Assembly: GCF_014654205.1 (NCBI RefSeq)
Contig: NZ_BNAW01000039.1
Location: forward strand, 22,162-86,161
Direction of reading: 5' to 3'
Length of the DNA: 64,000 bases
Source of the DNA: Amycolatopsis bullii
Lineage (GTDB): Bacteria; Actinomycetota; Actinomycetes; Mycobacteriales; Pseudonocardiaceae
A program made the position numbers and the translations under genes. Shown here piece after piece: positions 1 to 8,143 of the stretch (position 1 is the first letter of the stretch; every line of letters starts with the position of its first letter). The notes under the pieces are model-generated. The model was not told the DNA's origin. It saw only the letters and a program-made list of their open reading frames with translations, and searched no databases.

Positions 1-1
1 G

Positions 2-577
2 CACCCTTCGCGCGTCAGCGAGATCATCCTGCGGGGCGTGTTCACCGTCCGGCAGAGCGAGCTGGACTGGATCTACCGCGGCGGGGCGGCCCACCTGTTC
101 CCTCGCGAGTGGGAAGCGTTCCTGGCACCGTTGCCCGCCTCCCTGCGCGACGACCCCCTCTCCGGGTACGCGGTGCTGCTCGACGACCCGGCCGAAGACG
201 TCCGGCACCGTGCGGCGGTGGCGTGGAGCACCTGGGAGGGCGCGACGGTGTCGGTGCTGCCGCAGGAGGCGTTCGTCCGCCAGTACGCCGACCCGGCGTT
301 CGCGCTGACGTTCGCCCGGCTCGCCGTCCACTACTTCACCCGGGGCGCCTGGCTCGACGACGGGCAGCTGATCCGCGACGCGGGCAAGCTGGCCGGGATC
401 CCGGGCGTGATCGTCCAGGGCCGCTACGACACGGTGTGCCCGCCGGTCACGGCGTACGAGGTGCACCGGGCGTGGCCGGGTTCGGAACTGAAGCTGCTCG
501 AGGGCGCCGGTCACGCGGTGACGGACCCGGGCGTGCTGGCCGCGTTGCGCGCGGCGACGGACTCGTTCCGCGAGTAG
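2..577 (+). CDS. proline iminopeptidase-like alpha/beta hydrolase, 5'-truncated by window edge
   Basis: C-terminal part of an alpha/beta hydrolase that would release N-terminal proline from peptides in the cytoplasm. The frame is already open at base 2. The opening segment (SEIILRGVFTVRQSELDW) and the following FPREWEAFL are typical of prolyl aminopeptidases. The acid and base of the triad are visible as the Asp in GRYDTVCP and the His in EGAGHA near the C-terminus. The nucleophile serine lies upstream of the window. It ends convergently with the polyamine permease gene, leaving an 87-base gap without a clear terminator. Family assignment rests on motif memory; another S33-family hydrolase is possible. 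Confidence 0.8.
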   Translation, partial: HPSRVSEIILRGVFTVRQSELDWIYRGGAAHLFPREWEAFLAPLPASLRDDPLSGYAVLLDDPAEDVRHRAAVAWSTWEGATVSVLPQEAFVRQYADPAFALTFARLAVHYFTRGAWLDDGQLIRDAGKLAGIPGVIVQGRYDTVCPPVTAYEVHRAWPGSELKLLEGAGHAVTDPGVLAALRAATDSFRE

Positions 578-664
578 CACCGCCGCCCTCGGGTCGGCCG
601 CCGAACGCAGCACCAGCAGGAACGGGCCGATCCGCGTGGACGGCGGCACGATCCGGTCGGTGCA

Positions 665-1453
665 CTAGAGCCGGCCACCCGACGCGGTGTCGCCGGACAG
701 CCGCTGGGCCAGGTACACCGGGACCGTCGACACGACGATCAGGACCGCCGCCACCACGTTCACGATCGGCGCCTGGTTGGGCCGGAACAGGTTGTTGTAG
801 ATCCAGATCGGCAGCGTCTCCATGCCGGTGCCCAGGGTGAACGTCGTCACGATGATCTCGTCGAACGACAGCGCGAAGGCCAGCAATCCGCCCGCCAGGA
901 GCGCCGAGCGCAGCATCGGGAACGTCACCAGCCGGAACGTCGTGAGGCCGGTGGCACCGAGGTCCATCGAGGCCTCTTCGAGGTTGCCGCCCATTCGGCG
1001 CAGCCGGGCGACGACGTTGTTGAACACCACCACGATGCAGAAGGTCGCGTGCGCGATGATCGCCGTCAGCAGGCCGAGGTCGATGCCCAAGATCGTCCTG
1101 AACGCGTTGTTCAGCGCGATGCCGGTGACGATCCCGGGCAGCGCGATCGGCAGGATGATCAGCAGCGACACCGGGTTGCGGCCGAAGAACCGGTAGCGCT
1201 GCAGGGCGAACGCCGCCATCGTGCCGAGCACCAGCGCGATCGCCGTCGCCGCGAGACCCGCCTCGACGCTGGTCCACAACGCGTGCAGCGCGCCTTCGTT
1301 GGACGCCGCCCGGCTCCACCACTCCACGGTGAACCGGGTCGGCGGGAAGCCGAACGTGGTGTCCGCGTTGAACGAGTTGAGCAGCACCACGACCAGCGGG
1401 AAGTAGATCACCGCCAACCCGAGCCCCAGTGCGGTCCACAGCAGCTTGCGCAC
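665..1453 (-). CDS. potC: polyamine-type ABC transporter permease (PotC-like)
   Basis: Second inner-membrane permease of a spermidine/putrescine-class importer, 262 residues, about six membrane helices. The EAA loop that docks the ATPase reads EEASMDLGATGLTTFRLVTFP (first part shown only as EEASMDLGATG...), in the second half of the protein. The GTG start at 1453 has an AGGAG ribosome site 7 bases upstream and follows the potB stop by 8 bases. It is the last gene of the dehydrogenase-potA-potD-potB-potC operon. Substrate class is inferred from the PotABCD layout and the neighbouring aldehyde dehydrogenase; other small organic cations cannot be excluded. Confidence 0.88.
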   Translation of the reverse strand: MRKLLWTALGLGLAVIYFPLVVVLLNSFNADTTFGFPPTRFTVEWWSRAASNEGALHALWTSVEAGLAATAIALVLGTMAAFALQRYRFFGRNPVSLLIILPIALPGIVTGIALNNAFRTILGIDLGLLTAIIAHATFCIVVVFNNVVARLRRMGGNLEEASMDLGATGLTTFRLVTFPMLRSALLAGGLLAFALSFDEIIVTTFTLGTGMETLPIWIYNNLFRPNQAPIVNVVAAVLIVVSTVPVYLAQRLSGDTASGGRL

Positions 1454-1461
1454 GAGAGCTC

Positions 1462-2301
1462 CTAGAGGTTGTCGAGCGCGCCGGTGCGGCGCACGGCGGC
1501 CAGGTAGACGAGCATGATCACGACCGGCACGGTCGCCACCGTGGCCGCGAAGGGGAGGTTGTTGGCCGCGCCGATGTTGTCGTAGACGACGTTGCCGAGC
1601 ATCTGCGACGTGCCGCCGACGATCTTCACCGCGATGTAGTCGCCCAGTGACAGCGAGAAGGTGAAGATCGAGCCCGCCACGATCGCCGGGAACGTGAGGG
1701 GCAGGATCACCGACCGGAACGTCCTCAGCGAGCGGGCCCCGAGGTCACCCGAAGCGTCGACCAGCGAATTCGGCAGCCGGTCGAGGCCCGCGTAGATCGG
1801 CAGGATCATGTACGGCAGCCACAGGTACGACAACGTCATGATCGTCGCCGTGACGCCGTACCCGGGCGAAATCGCGCTCAGGGCGCCATTGCCGGACAGC
1901 ATCGAGCGCCAGGCGTACGCCTTCACCAGGTAGCTCGCCCACAGCGGGGTCATCACCGCGATCACCAGGATCCGCTGCGCCCGCGGCGAAGCGAGCTTGG
2001 CCATGGCGTAGGCCATCGGGAACGCGATGACGGCGTCGATCACCGTCACCAGCGCCGCGATCCCGACCGTGCGGAAGGTGATCGTGCGGTACACCGCGTC
2101 GGTGAACAGCGTCGTGAAGTTGTCCATCGACCACTCGATGACGACCTGGCCGGTGAAGGCGTCGGTGTGCCAGAAGGCCGTGACGAACAGCGCGGCGAGC
2201 GCGCCCAGGTAGGCCAGGCCGAGCCAGAGCAGCGGTGCCGACAGCAGGAAACCCAGGCGCAGCTTCGGTTTCCGGTAGAAGAAGGCGGATACGGCGGTCA
2301 T
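1462..2301 (-). CDS. potB: polyamine-type ABC transporter permease (PotB-like)
   Basis: First permease of the importer, 279 residues, about six membrane helices, with the EAA motif around VDASGDLGARSLRTFRSV. ATG start at 2301 with GAGGTG upstream. It is separated from potD by 75 bases that contain a strong hairpin (2323-2364), so its translation and message level are probably set lower than that of the binding protein. It pairs with the downstream PotC-like subunit to form the transmembrane channel. Confidence 0.88.
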   Translation of the reverse strand: MTAVSAFFYRKPKLRLGFLLSAPLLWLGLAYLGALAALFVTAFWHTDAFTGQVVIEWSMDNFTTLFTDAVYRTITFRTVGIAALVTVIDAVIAFPMAYAMAKLASPRAQRILVIAVMTPLWASYLVKAYAWRSMLSGNGALSAISPGYGVTATIMTLSYLWLPYMILPIYAGLDRLPNSLVDASGDLGARSLRTFRSVILPLTFPAIVAGSIFTFSLSLGDYIAVKIVGGTSQMLGNVVYDNIGAANNLPFAATVATVPVVIMLVYLAAVRRTGALDNL

Positions 2302-2322
2302 CGCACCTCGCAGGGGAAGGCC

Positions 2323-2364
2323 GGACGCGGCGGGCGGAGTGGGGGGACACAGCCCGCCGCGTCC
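2323..2364 (-). terminator. potD-potB intercistronic hairpin (attenuator or 3' stabiliser)
   Basis: A perfect 13-bp inverted repeat, GGACGCGGCGGGC at 2323-2335 and its complement at 2352-2364, with a 16-base loop, sits just after the potD stop and before potB. No U-run follows. In importer operons such hairpins usually let binding-protein mRNA outnumber permease mRNA, by attenuation or 3' protection; that role is inference here. Confidence 0.6.
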
Positions 2365-2376
2365 GGGGTCGGAGGG

Positions 2377-3579
2377 TCAGCCCTTGATCTCGGTCCAGGC
2401 CTTCGTCCACTCGCCGTAGTCCTTGCACTTGACGTCCGTGCGGCCGTCGAGGCACTGCGGGATCGGCGTCGTCCAGTACGCGATCTTCGCCGCGTACGCC
2501 GCGTCATTGGCGTGGTAGGTGTCGCAGAGCGTCTTGTCCGTCATCTCCGCGCACGCCTTCGTGTTCGCCGGCGCTTCGCCGAAGTACTCGGCGACCTGGG
2601 CGTTGACCTTCGGGCTGATGATGTAGTCGAGCCACTTGTACGCACACGTCTTGTGCGCCGACTTCGCCGCGACCATCCAGGTGTCCGACCACCCGGTGGC
2701 GCCCTCACTCGGCACGGCGGCCTCGAGTGGCGCGCCTTCGCCCTTGGTCAGGTTGACCGTGACCTGCCAGGCGGTGCCGACGACGGCGTCGGCGTTCTTC
2801 AGCGCCTGCGACTCCTTGAGGTAGTCCGACCAGTACTCGGACACCAGCGGCCGTTGCTGCTTGAGCAGGTTCACCGCCGCGGTGAACTGCTTGTCGTCGA
2901 GGGCGTACGGGTTCTTGATGCCGAGGTCCGGCTGGTGCGCCATCAGGTACAGCGCGGCGTCGGCGATGTAGATCGGCGAGTCGTAGGCGATCACCTTGCC
3001 CTTGTAGGGCGAGTTCGCGTCGAACACGACCGACCACGACGCCGGTGCCGGGGTCACCTTGTCGGTGCGCCAGGTCAGCAGGTTCGCGCCCCAGCCGTGC
3101 GGGATGCCGTAGGCCGCGGCGCCCACGCTGTTCCACGACTTGTTCTTGAGGAACGGCTGGACGTCTTGGTAGTTCGGCACGAGGTCGGTGTTGACCGGCT
3201 CGGCGTCCCCGGAGGCGACGAGCCGCAGCGACGCGTCACCGGAGGCGGACACGACGTCGTACTGGCCGGTCTTCATCAGCGTGACGGCCTCGTCGGAGGT
3301 CCCGAACGGCTTGACGTTCACCTTGCAGCCGGTCTGCTGCTCGAACGGCGTGACCCAGTCGATCTTCGGGTCGTTCGAGCCGTTTTCGGCGTACCCCGGC
3401 CAGGCCAGCACGTTCAGCTGGCCTTCCGGCTGCCCGAGCGCCTTCAGCGCCTCCAGCTTCGGCGGCGTGAAGCCCTGCGCGCCCGGCGGCGCGGCGGAGT
3501 TCGAACCGGACGTGCCACATGCAGCCAACAGCAGGCTGACGCCGAGGACCCCGGCAAGCCGCGTCTTCCTGTTCTTCAT
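2377..3579 (-). CDS. potD: polyamine-type ABC transporter substrate-binding lipoprotein (PotD-like)
   Basis: Extracytoplasmic solute-binding protein of 400 residues. The N-terminus has KNRKTR, a hydrophobic stretch and the lipobox LLAAC with Cys21, so it should be a diacylglyceryl-anchored lipoprotein. The mature part matches the PotD/PotF family (LNVLAWPGY, GCKVNVKPFGTSDE, IPHGWGANLLTW, WLDYI). ATG start at 3579 has AGAAGGG upstream, and the gene begins 18 bases after the potA stop. Ligand is probably a polyamine or related diamine; the sequence alone does not tell which. Confidence 0.88.
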   Translation of the reverse strand: MKNRKTRLAGVLGVSLLLAACGTSGSNSAAPPGAQGFTPPKLEALKALGQPEGQLNVLAWPGYAENGSNDPKIDWVTPFEQQTGCKVNVKPFGTSDEAVTLMKTGQYDVVSASGDASLRLVASGDAEPVNTDLVPNYQDVQPFLKNKSWNSVGAAAYGIPHGWGANLLTWRTDKVTPAPASWSVVFDANSPYKGKVIAYDSPIYIADAALYLMAHQPDLGIKNPYALDDKQFTAAVNLLKQQRPLVSEYWSDYLKESQALKNADAVVGTAWQVTVNLTKGEGAPLEAAVPSEGATGWSDTWMVAAKSAHKTCAYKWLDYIISPKVNAQVAEYFGEAPANTKACAEMTDKTLCDTYHANDAAYAAKIAYWTTPIPQCLDGRTDVKCKDYGEWTKAWTEIKG

Positions 3580-3597
3580 GGCAACCCTTCTGAGGTA

Positions 3598-4740
3598 CTA
3601 CTGGACGCTTTTTGGGGGCTCCGGGTGGCGGAGCCCCCGGCCCGGGGCGAAGCCCCGGATGTCACTGACCTGGAAGCTGTGTTCGTTGCGCCAGCTCAGG
3701 CGGACGCGCCCGTCGGCGAATGCCGCGTCATCGACGTTCTGCCTTACGACCGAAAGCTGTCCCCCGGCGTCGAGGGCGACGGAGTACCGGACGGTCGCCC
3801 CGGCGTAGACGACGTCGGTGACCGTGCCGGTGGCGCTGGTGTGCCCGGCCGCGGCGGGTTCGGACAGGTCGTCGTCGATGCGGATCTTCTCCGGCCGGAT
3901 GCTGAACAGCCCCGGCCGGCCGATCACGCTCTCGGCACCGCGGCCGCCCAGCAGGTTGGACGTGCCGACGAACCCGGCGACGAACGCGCTCGCGGGCCGT
4001 TCGTAGATCTCTTCCGGCGGCCCGACCTGCTCGATCTTCCCGTCGTTGAACACCGCGATGCGGTCGCTCATGGTGAGGGCTTCGTCCTGGTCGTGGGTGA
4101 CGAAGACGAACGTGATGCCGACGTCCCGCTGGATCTGCTTGAGCTCCAGCTGCATCGCCTGCCGCAGCTTGAGGTCGAGCGCGCCGAGGGGTTCGTCCAG
4201 CAGCAGCACCTTGGGCCGGTTGACCAGCGCGCGGGCCAGTGCGACGCGCTGGCGCTGGCCGCCGGACAGCTGCGCGGGCTTGCGCGAGCCGTAGTCCTCC
4301 AGCCGCACGGTCTTCAGCGCCTCGAGTGCGCGCTCCCGGCGTTGCTGCTTCGGGACGCGCTTGACGCGCAGGCCGTATTCGACGTTCTGCTGCACGCTCA
4401 TGTGCGGGAACAGCGCGTAGTCCTGGAACACCGTGTTGACGTCCCGCTCGAACGGCGCCAGCCGGCTGACGTCGTGGCCGTCGAGCTCGATCGTGCCCTC
4501 GGTGGGCAGCTCGAACCCGGCGATCATGCGCAGCACCGTCGTCTTGCCGGAGCCGGACGGGCCGAGCATCGAGAAGAACTCGCCCGGCGGGATGTCGAGG
4601 TCGACGCCGTCGACCGCGTGGACGTCCCCGAAGTGCTTGCGCAGCCCGGAAAGCCGGATGGCCGGGCCGGTGCTTTCCGGCGCCGCGGGCTCTTCCCGCG
4701 TCTCGGTGGTGGGTGCTTGGTTCGGCACGGCGACCCTCAC
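3598..4740 (-). CDS. potA: polyamine-type ABC transporter ATP-binding protein (PotA-like)
   Basis: Cytoplasmic ATPase of the importer, about 380 residues: ABC domain then C-terminal TOBE domain. Walker A GPSGSGKTT lies near residues 60-68, the signature LSGGQ near 159-163 and Walker B VLLLDEP near 179-185. The GTG at 4740 overlaps the stop of the upstream dehydrogenase as GTGA, so translation is probably coupled; an in-frame GTG at 4728 is an alternative. The family sequence seems to end at SWRNEHSFQV; the last ~20 residues (DIRGFAPGRG...) are encoded by a palindromic repeat that supplies the tail just before the stop. Confidence 0.9.
   Translation of the reverse strand: MRVAVPNQAPTTETREEPAAPESTGPAIRLSGLRKHFGDVHAVDGVDLDIPPGEFFSMLGPSGSGKTTVLRMIAGFELPTEGTIELDGHDVSRLAPFERDVNTVFQDYALFPHMSVQQNVEYGLRVKRVPKQQRRERALEALKTVRLEDYGSRKPAQLSGGQRQRVALARALVNRPKVLLLDEPLGALDLKLRQAMQLELKQIQRDVGITFVFVTHDQDEALTMSDRIAVFNDGKIEQVGPPEEIYERPASAFVAGFVGTSNLLGGRGAESVIGRPGLFSIRPEKIRIDDDLSEPAAAGHTSATGTVTDVVYAGATVRYSVALDAGGQLSVVRQNVDDAAFADGRVRLSWRNEHSFQVSDIRGFAPGRGLRHPEPPKSVQ
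3614..3658. repeat. double-hairpin palindromic repeat, copy A (inside the potA 3' end)
   Basis: Two adjacent perfect inverted repeats: GGGGGCTCCG/CGGAGCCCCC with a 5-base loop (3614-3638), then CCGGGGC/GCCCCGG around a GAA loop (3642-3658). Related elements occur at 32598-32641 and 40145-40196. Between copies A and B the second stem differs by one G-C to C-G swap that keeps pairing. The element is read as the C-terminal tail of PotA on the minus strand. Confidence 0.75.
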
Positions 4741-6164
4741 AGTGCGCTCATCACGTGCTTGACGCGCGTGTAGTCCTCGAGTCCGTAGAGGGACAGGTCC
4801 TTGCCGTAGCCGGACTTCTTGAACCCGCCGTGCGGCATCTCGGCGACCAGCGGGATGTGCGTGTTGATCCAGACGCAGCCGAAGTCGAGCTGCGCGGCGG
4901 CCCGCATCGCGCGCTGGTGGTCGCGGGTCCAGACCGACGACGCGAGGCCGTACTGCACGGCGTTCGCGGCCTTCAGCGCCTCGGCTTCGTCGGCGAACCG
5001 CTGGACGGTGATGACCGGGCCGAAGATCTCGTTCTGGCTGATTTCGTCGTCCTGGCGGACGCCGGAGACCACGGTCGCTTCGTAGAAGTAGCCTTCGTCG
5101 CCGAGCCGATGCCCTCCACAGTGGACGGTGGCGTGCTCCGGCAGCCGGTCGACGAACCCGGCCACCTTCTCCAGCTGGGCGGCGTTGTTGAGCGGGCCGT
5201 AGGCGACGTCTTCCTCGTCCGGCTTGCCGGTCCTGGTCTGCTCGGCCTGCCGGGTGAGCGCGGCGACGAAGGTGTCGTGCACGTCGTCGGCGACGAGCAC
5301 GCGCGTGGCGGCGGTGCAGTCCTGGCCCGCGTTGAAGTACCCGGCGAGCGCGATGGCCTCGGCGGCCGCTTCGAGGTCGGCGTCGCCGAAGACGATGACC
5401 GGCGCCTTGCCGCCGAGTTCCAGGTGCACGCGCTTGACGTCGTTCGCGGCACTGCGCGCGACCTCGATGCCCGCCCGGACCGAGCCGGTGATCGACACCA
5501 TGGCCGGGATGTCGTGCTCGACCAGCGCGCGGCCGGTGTCGCGGTCGCCGCAGAGCACGTTGAACACGCCGGGCGGGAGGAACTCGCCGGCGATCTCGGC
5601 GAGCAGCAGTGTCGACGCCGGGGTGGTGTCGGAGGGCTTGAGCACGACGGTGTTCCCGGCGGCTAGCGCGGGCGCGATCTTCCAGATGGCCATCAGCAGC
5701 GGGTAGTTCCACGGCGTCACCTGCGCGCAGACGCCGACGGGCTCCCGGCGGACGAAGGACGTGTGGCCTTCCAGGTACTCGCCCGCCGCGCGGCCCTCGA
5801 GCACGCGTGCGGCCCCGGCGAAGAAGCGGACCTGGTCGAGGATCATCGGGATCTCCTCGGCCATGGTCAGGGCGACCGGCTTGCCGGTGTTCGCGGACTC
5901 GGCCTCGACCAGGTCCCCGGCGCGGGCTTCGAGGGCGTCGGCGAGCTTGAGCAGCGCGAGCTGGCGCTGGGCGGGGGTCGTCGTCCGCCAGGTTTCGAAC
6001 GCGGTCGCGGCGACCTGCAGCGCGTTGTCGACGTCTTCGGGTCCGGCGATCGGGGCGGTGCAGTAGGGACGTCCGGTGACGGGGTCGACGATCTCGGCTG
6101 TCCGGTCCGACTTGGACTCGACGTACGCGCCGCCGACGTAGTGCTTCAGCTCCTGCACGCTCAC
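4737..6164 (-). CDS. NAD-dependent aminobutyraldehyde-type dehydrogenase
   Basis: Aldehyde dehydrogenase of 475 residues, full family length, first gene of the polyamine import operon. Catalytic Cys283 sits in NAGQDCTAAT, general base Glu249 in HLELGGKAP, and Asn153 in TPWNYP. These local sequences resemble gamma-aminobutyraldehyde dehydrogenases, which convert the product of putrescine transamination or oxidation to GABA. The aminotransferase and second dehydrogenase at 9.7-12.5 kb could carry GABA on to succinate. Its stop overlaps the potA start. Expression is likely controlled through the palindrome 25 bases upstream. Betaine aldehyde or another amino aldehyde is an alternative substrate. 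Confidence 0.85.
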   Translation of the reverse strand: MSVQELKHYVGGAYVESKSDRTAEIVDPVTGRPYCTAPIAGPEDVDNALQVAATAFETWRTTTPAQRQLALLKLADALEARAGDLVEAESANTGKPVALTMAEEIPMILDQVRFFAGAARVLEGRAAGEYLEGHTSFVRREPVGVCAQVTPWNYPLLMAIWKIAPALAAGNTVVLKPSDTTPASTLLLAEIAGEFLPPGVFNVLCGDRDTGRALVEHDIPAMVSITGSVRAGIEVARSAANDVKRVHLELGGKAPVIVFGDADLEAAAEAIALAGYFNAGQDCTAATRVLVADDVHDTFVAALTRQAEQTRTGKPDEEDVAYGPLNNAAQLEKVAGFVDRLPEHATVHCGGHRLGDEGYFYEATVVSGVRQDDEISQNEIFGPVITVQRFADEAEALKAANAVQYGLASSVWTRDHQRAMRAAAQLDFGCVWINTHIPLVAEMPHGGFKKSGYGKDLSLYGLEDYTRVKHVMSAL

Positions 6165-6188
6165 TCCTCGGTGCTGACGGGAGCTAAA

Positions 6189-6206
6189 ACATATGACTTC
6201 ATATGT
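6189..6206. promoter_or_regulatory. perfect inverted-repeat operator between polyamine operon and GntR gene
   Basis: ACATATGA-CT-TCATATGT is an 8-2-8 perfect palindrome in the 104-base space between divergent starts (6164 minus, 6269 plus). It is strikingly AT-rich for this genome. Size and symmetry fit a GntR/FadR-type dimer, so the adjacent regulator probably binds it to control itself and the polyamine operon. Confidence 0.65.
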
Positions 6207-6268
6207 AATAGGACAAGGGGATGGGGCAAGATTGGTGCGAACGGGTACTCGACGGCCGAAGGATCACG

Positions 6269-7003
6269 ATGCGCAAGGGCATGTCGCACAGCGCGCGATC
6301 CGCCATGTTCGCTCCGCTCGGCCAGGTCGGGCGGGCGGAAGCGGTGGCGGCGCGGCTGGTCGACGCCATCACGCTCGGCCTGCTCGCGGACCAGGAACAG
6401 CTGCCCAGCGAAGCCGACCTGGCCGCGCAGTTCGGCGTCTCGACCGTGACGGTCCGGGAAGCGCTCGTGGCCCTGCGGCAGCAGGGGCTGGTCGAGACGC
6501 GGCGCGGGCGCAGCGGCGGCAGTTTCGTCCGCGCGCCGGCCAACCCGCCGCCGGATGCCTGGCGCGCCCGGTTGAGCGAGGTGTCGCTGTCCGACCTCCG
6601 CGACGTCGGCGACCACTACCTCGCGATCGCCGGGGCGGCCGCGAAGCTCGCCGCCGAGCGCAGCTCCCCCGAAGACGTCGCCCGGCTGCGGCTGGCGACC
6701 GACGACCTCCGCACGGCCCACGGCCTCGACTTCACGCGGGCCGAGCGGCAGTTCCACCTGGAGGTCGCCGCGGCCGCGCAGTCGCCGCGGCTCACGCACG
6801 AGGAGGTTCACCTGCAGAGCGAGCTGGGCGGACTGCTGTGGCTGCCGCTCGGGCCCGCGGCGCCCTCGTGCGAGGAACACGCGGCGATCACCGCGGCGAT
6901 TTCCGCCGCGGACGGCGAACTGGCCCGCAAGCTGACGGAAGAGCACCTGCTGGCCGCGCTCGACCGGCTCGCGGACGTGCACCTCGGCCTGCTCGCCCCG
7001 TAA
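6269..7003 (+). CDS. GntR-family transcriptional regulator (FadR-like)
   Basis: DNA-binding repressor of about 244 residues. An N-terminal winged helix (LPSEADLAAQFGVSTVTVREAL...GLVETRRGRSGGSFV, roughly residues 45-85) is followed by an all-helical ligand-binding domain of FCD type. I chose ATG 6269 because AAGGA stands 6 bases upstream; the longer frame from ATG 6221 adds 16 unlikely residues and has no ribosome site. It is divergent from the polyamine operon with a perfect palindrome between them, so autoregulation and control by a polyamine-derived aldehyde or acid are likely. A Cache-like protein gene follows 33 bases downstream. Confidence 0.85.
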   Translation: MRKGMSHSARSAMFAPLGQVGRAEAVAARLVDAITLGLLADQEQLPSEADLAAQFGVSTVTVREALVALRQQGLVETRRGRSGGSFVRAPANPPPDAWRARLSEVSLSDLRDVGDHYLAIAGAAAKLAAERSSPEDVARLRLATDDLRTAHGLDFTRAERQFHLEVAAAAQSPRLTHEEVHLQSELGGLLWLPLGPAAPSCEEHAAITAAISAADGELARKLTEEHLLAALDRLADVHLGLLAP

Positions 7004-7036
7004 ACTTCCGCTACTCCGCGCATCGAGGTGAGCACC

Positions 7037-7747
7037 GTGAACGACACCCGCACGCTGGCCGGCGACGAGGTCGTCGAGCAGGTTTCCGCGTTGGTGGAAG
7101 GGGTTTTCGAGCGGCTCAAGCCTTTGCTGGCCGCGGCCGAGTCGGTACTGGCGGACGCCCCGGCCGCGGCGGCGCTGCACCGGATCCGCCCGCAGGTCAC
7201 CGAGGCGCTGGGCGGGCTCATCATCGGCGCCGGTTTCGTCAGCGCCCCGCACGTGCTGGCCGATTCGGAATTCGGGTTCGAGTGGTGGACGGGCTCCGCT
7301 TCGGAGCCGTCCCAGCTGTTCATCAGCCTCGACCCGGCGAGCGAGAACTTCCTGGACTACACCCGCCAGTCCTGGTTCACGGTCCCCCGCGACACCGGAC
7401 GGCGGCACATCAACGGCCCGTACGTGGATTACCTGTGCACCGACGAGTACACGCTGACGTTCACGGTCCCGGTGTTCCGGTCCGGTGCCTTCGCGGGCGT
7501 GGTCGGGGCGGACGTGTACGTGCGCGAGTTCGAGCGGGCGGTGCGGCCGCGGCTGCGTTCGCTCGGACGAGGAGCGGCGCTGCTGAACGCCCAGGGCCGG
7601 GTGATCGTGTCGAACAGCGTCCGCCGCCCGACGGGGTCACTGGTCCGCGAAGCCGACGTCCCGGCGTGGTGGTCGGCGGGGGCGGTGCCCGGTCCGGGGC
7701 TGCGGCGGTGCGGGGACGCGCCGATCATCCTGGTGACCGGGGCCTAA
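7037..7747 (+). CDS. Cache/PDC-like soluble sensor-domain protein
   Basis: About 236 residues with no signal peptide or membrane helix. The middle (GFEWWTG...LDPASENFLDYTRQSWF...INGPYVDYLCTDEYTLTFTVPVF...GVVGADVYVREFE) follows the PAS-like Cache pattern: a ligand pocket built from Trp/Tyr/Asp, then a GVVGADV beta strand. No output domain is attached, so it may be a stand-alone ligand binder working with the GntR regulator next door. GTG 7037 is preferred over GTG 7028 because GAGGTG lies 6 bases before it. The last four bases overlap the convergent gene. Confidence 0.65.
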   Translation: MNDTRTLAGDEVVEQVSALVEGVFERLKPLLAAAESVLADAPAAAALHRIRPQVTEALGGLIIGAGFVSAPHVLADSEFGFEWWTGSASEPSQLFISLDPASENFLDYTRQSWFTVPRDTGRRHINGPYVDYLCTDEYTLTFTVPVFRSGAFAGVVGADVYVREFERAVRPRLRSLGRGAALLNAQGRVIVSNSVRRPTGSLVREADVPAWWSAGAVPGPGLRRCGDAPIILVTGA

Positions 7748-8118
7748 GGGCCGCCCATCAGCGCGTACCCCACGAAACACCCCGGACCGGCTCGCACCAG
7801 AACCGTCAACGGCGTCCCCTCCGGCACCGGCCGGGTGGTGAACACCGGGTGCGCCGCCCCGAACAACGTGGCCACCTCGCCCACCTGGGTCAGGGACGGT
7901 TCGTCGCGCGGTACGCAGGGCGCCGTCTCGCACCAGCCGGCTCCGGCGCAGGTCGCGGAGCTGTGGTAGTCGCGGCCGGCGTGGTGGATGCGGTACGGGA
8001 GCCCGTCGTCACCCGGGAGGGCGTAGCCGAAGTGGTTGGCCGTCCACGGCAGGAAGGCCGCTCCGGCCGCGAGCAGCACGACGACCACCGCCCCGACAGC
8101 CGCGCGTTTCCAGCTCAT
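7744..8118 (-). CDS. membrane-anchored or secreted hypothetical protein
   Basis: 124 residues. A short basic start (MSWKRAA) precedes one hydrophobic helix (VGAVVVVLLAAGAAFL), followed by about 95 extracellular residues with four cysteines (CAGAGWCETAPC plus a late GPGCFVGY), which could form two disulfides. I recognise no family. It lies 25 bases after the PucR stop on the same strand, so it may be co-transcribed, and its stop overlaps that of the convergent Cache-like gene. Confidence 0.6.
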   Translation of the reverse strand: MSWKRAAVGAVVVVLLAAGAAFLPWTANHFGYALPGDDGLPYRIHHAGRDYHSSATCAGAGWCETAPCVPRDEPSLTQVGEVATLFGAAHPVFTTRPVPEGTPLTVLVRAGPGCFVGYALMGGP

Positions 8119-8143
8119 GCACCGAAGACGCCCGTCGTGGTGC

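Noticed and set aside
578..664. Possible gene remnant on the minus strand (DRIVPPSTRIGPFLLVL-like reading)
   Set aside because: Under 90 bases, no start or ribosome site, and no family recognised; could equally be chance in high-GC DNA.
2167..4773. An 868-codon open frame on the plus strand opposite the polyamine operon
   Set aside because: It is a high-GC antisense shadow: Arg/Val/Gly-rich with no motif, while the minus strand encodes clear PotA, PotD and PotB proteins.
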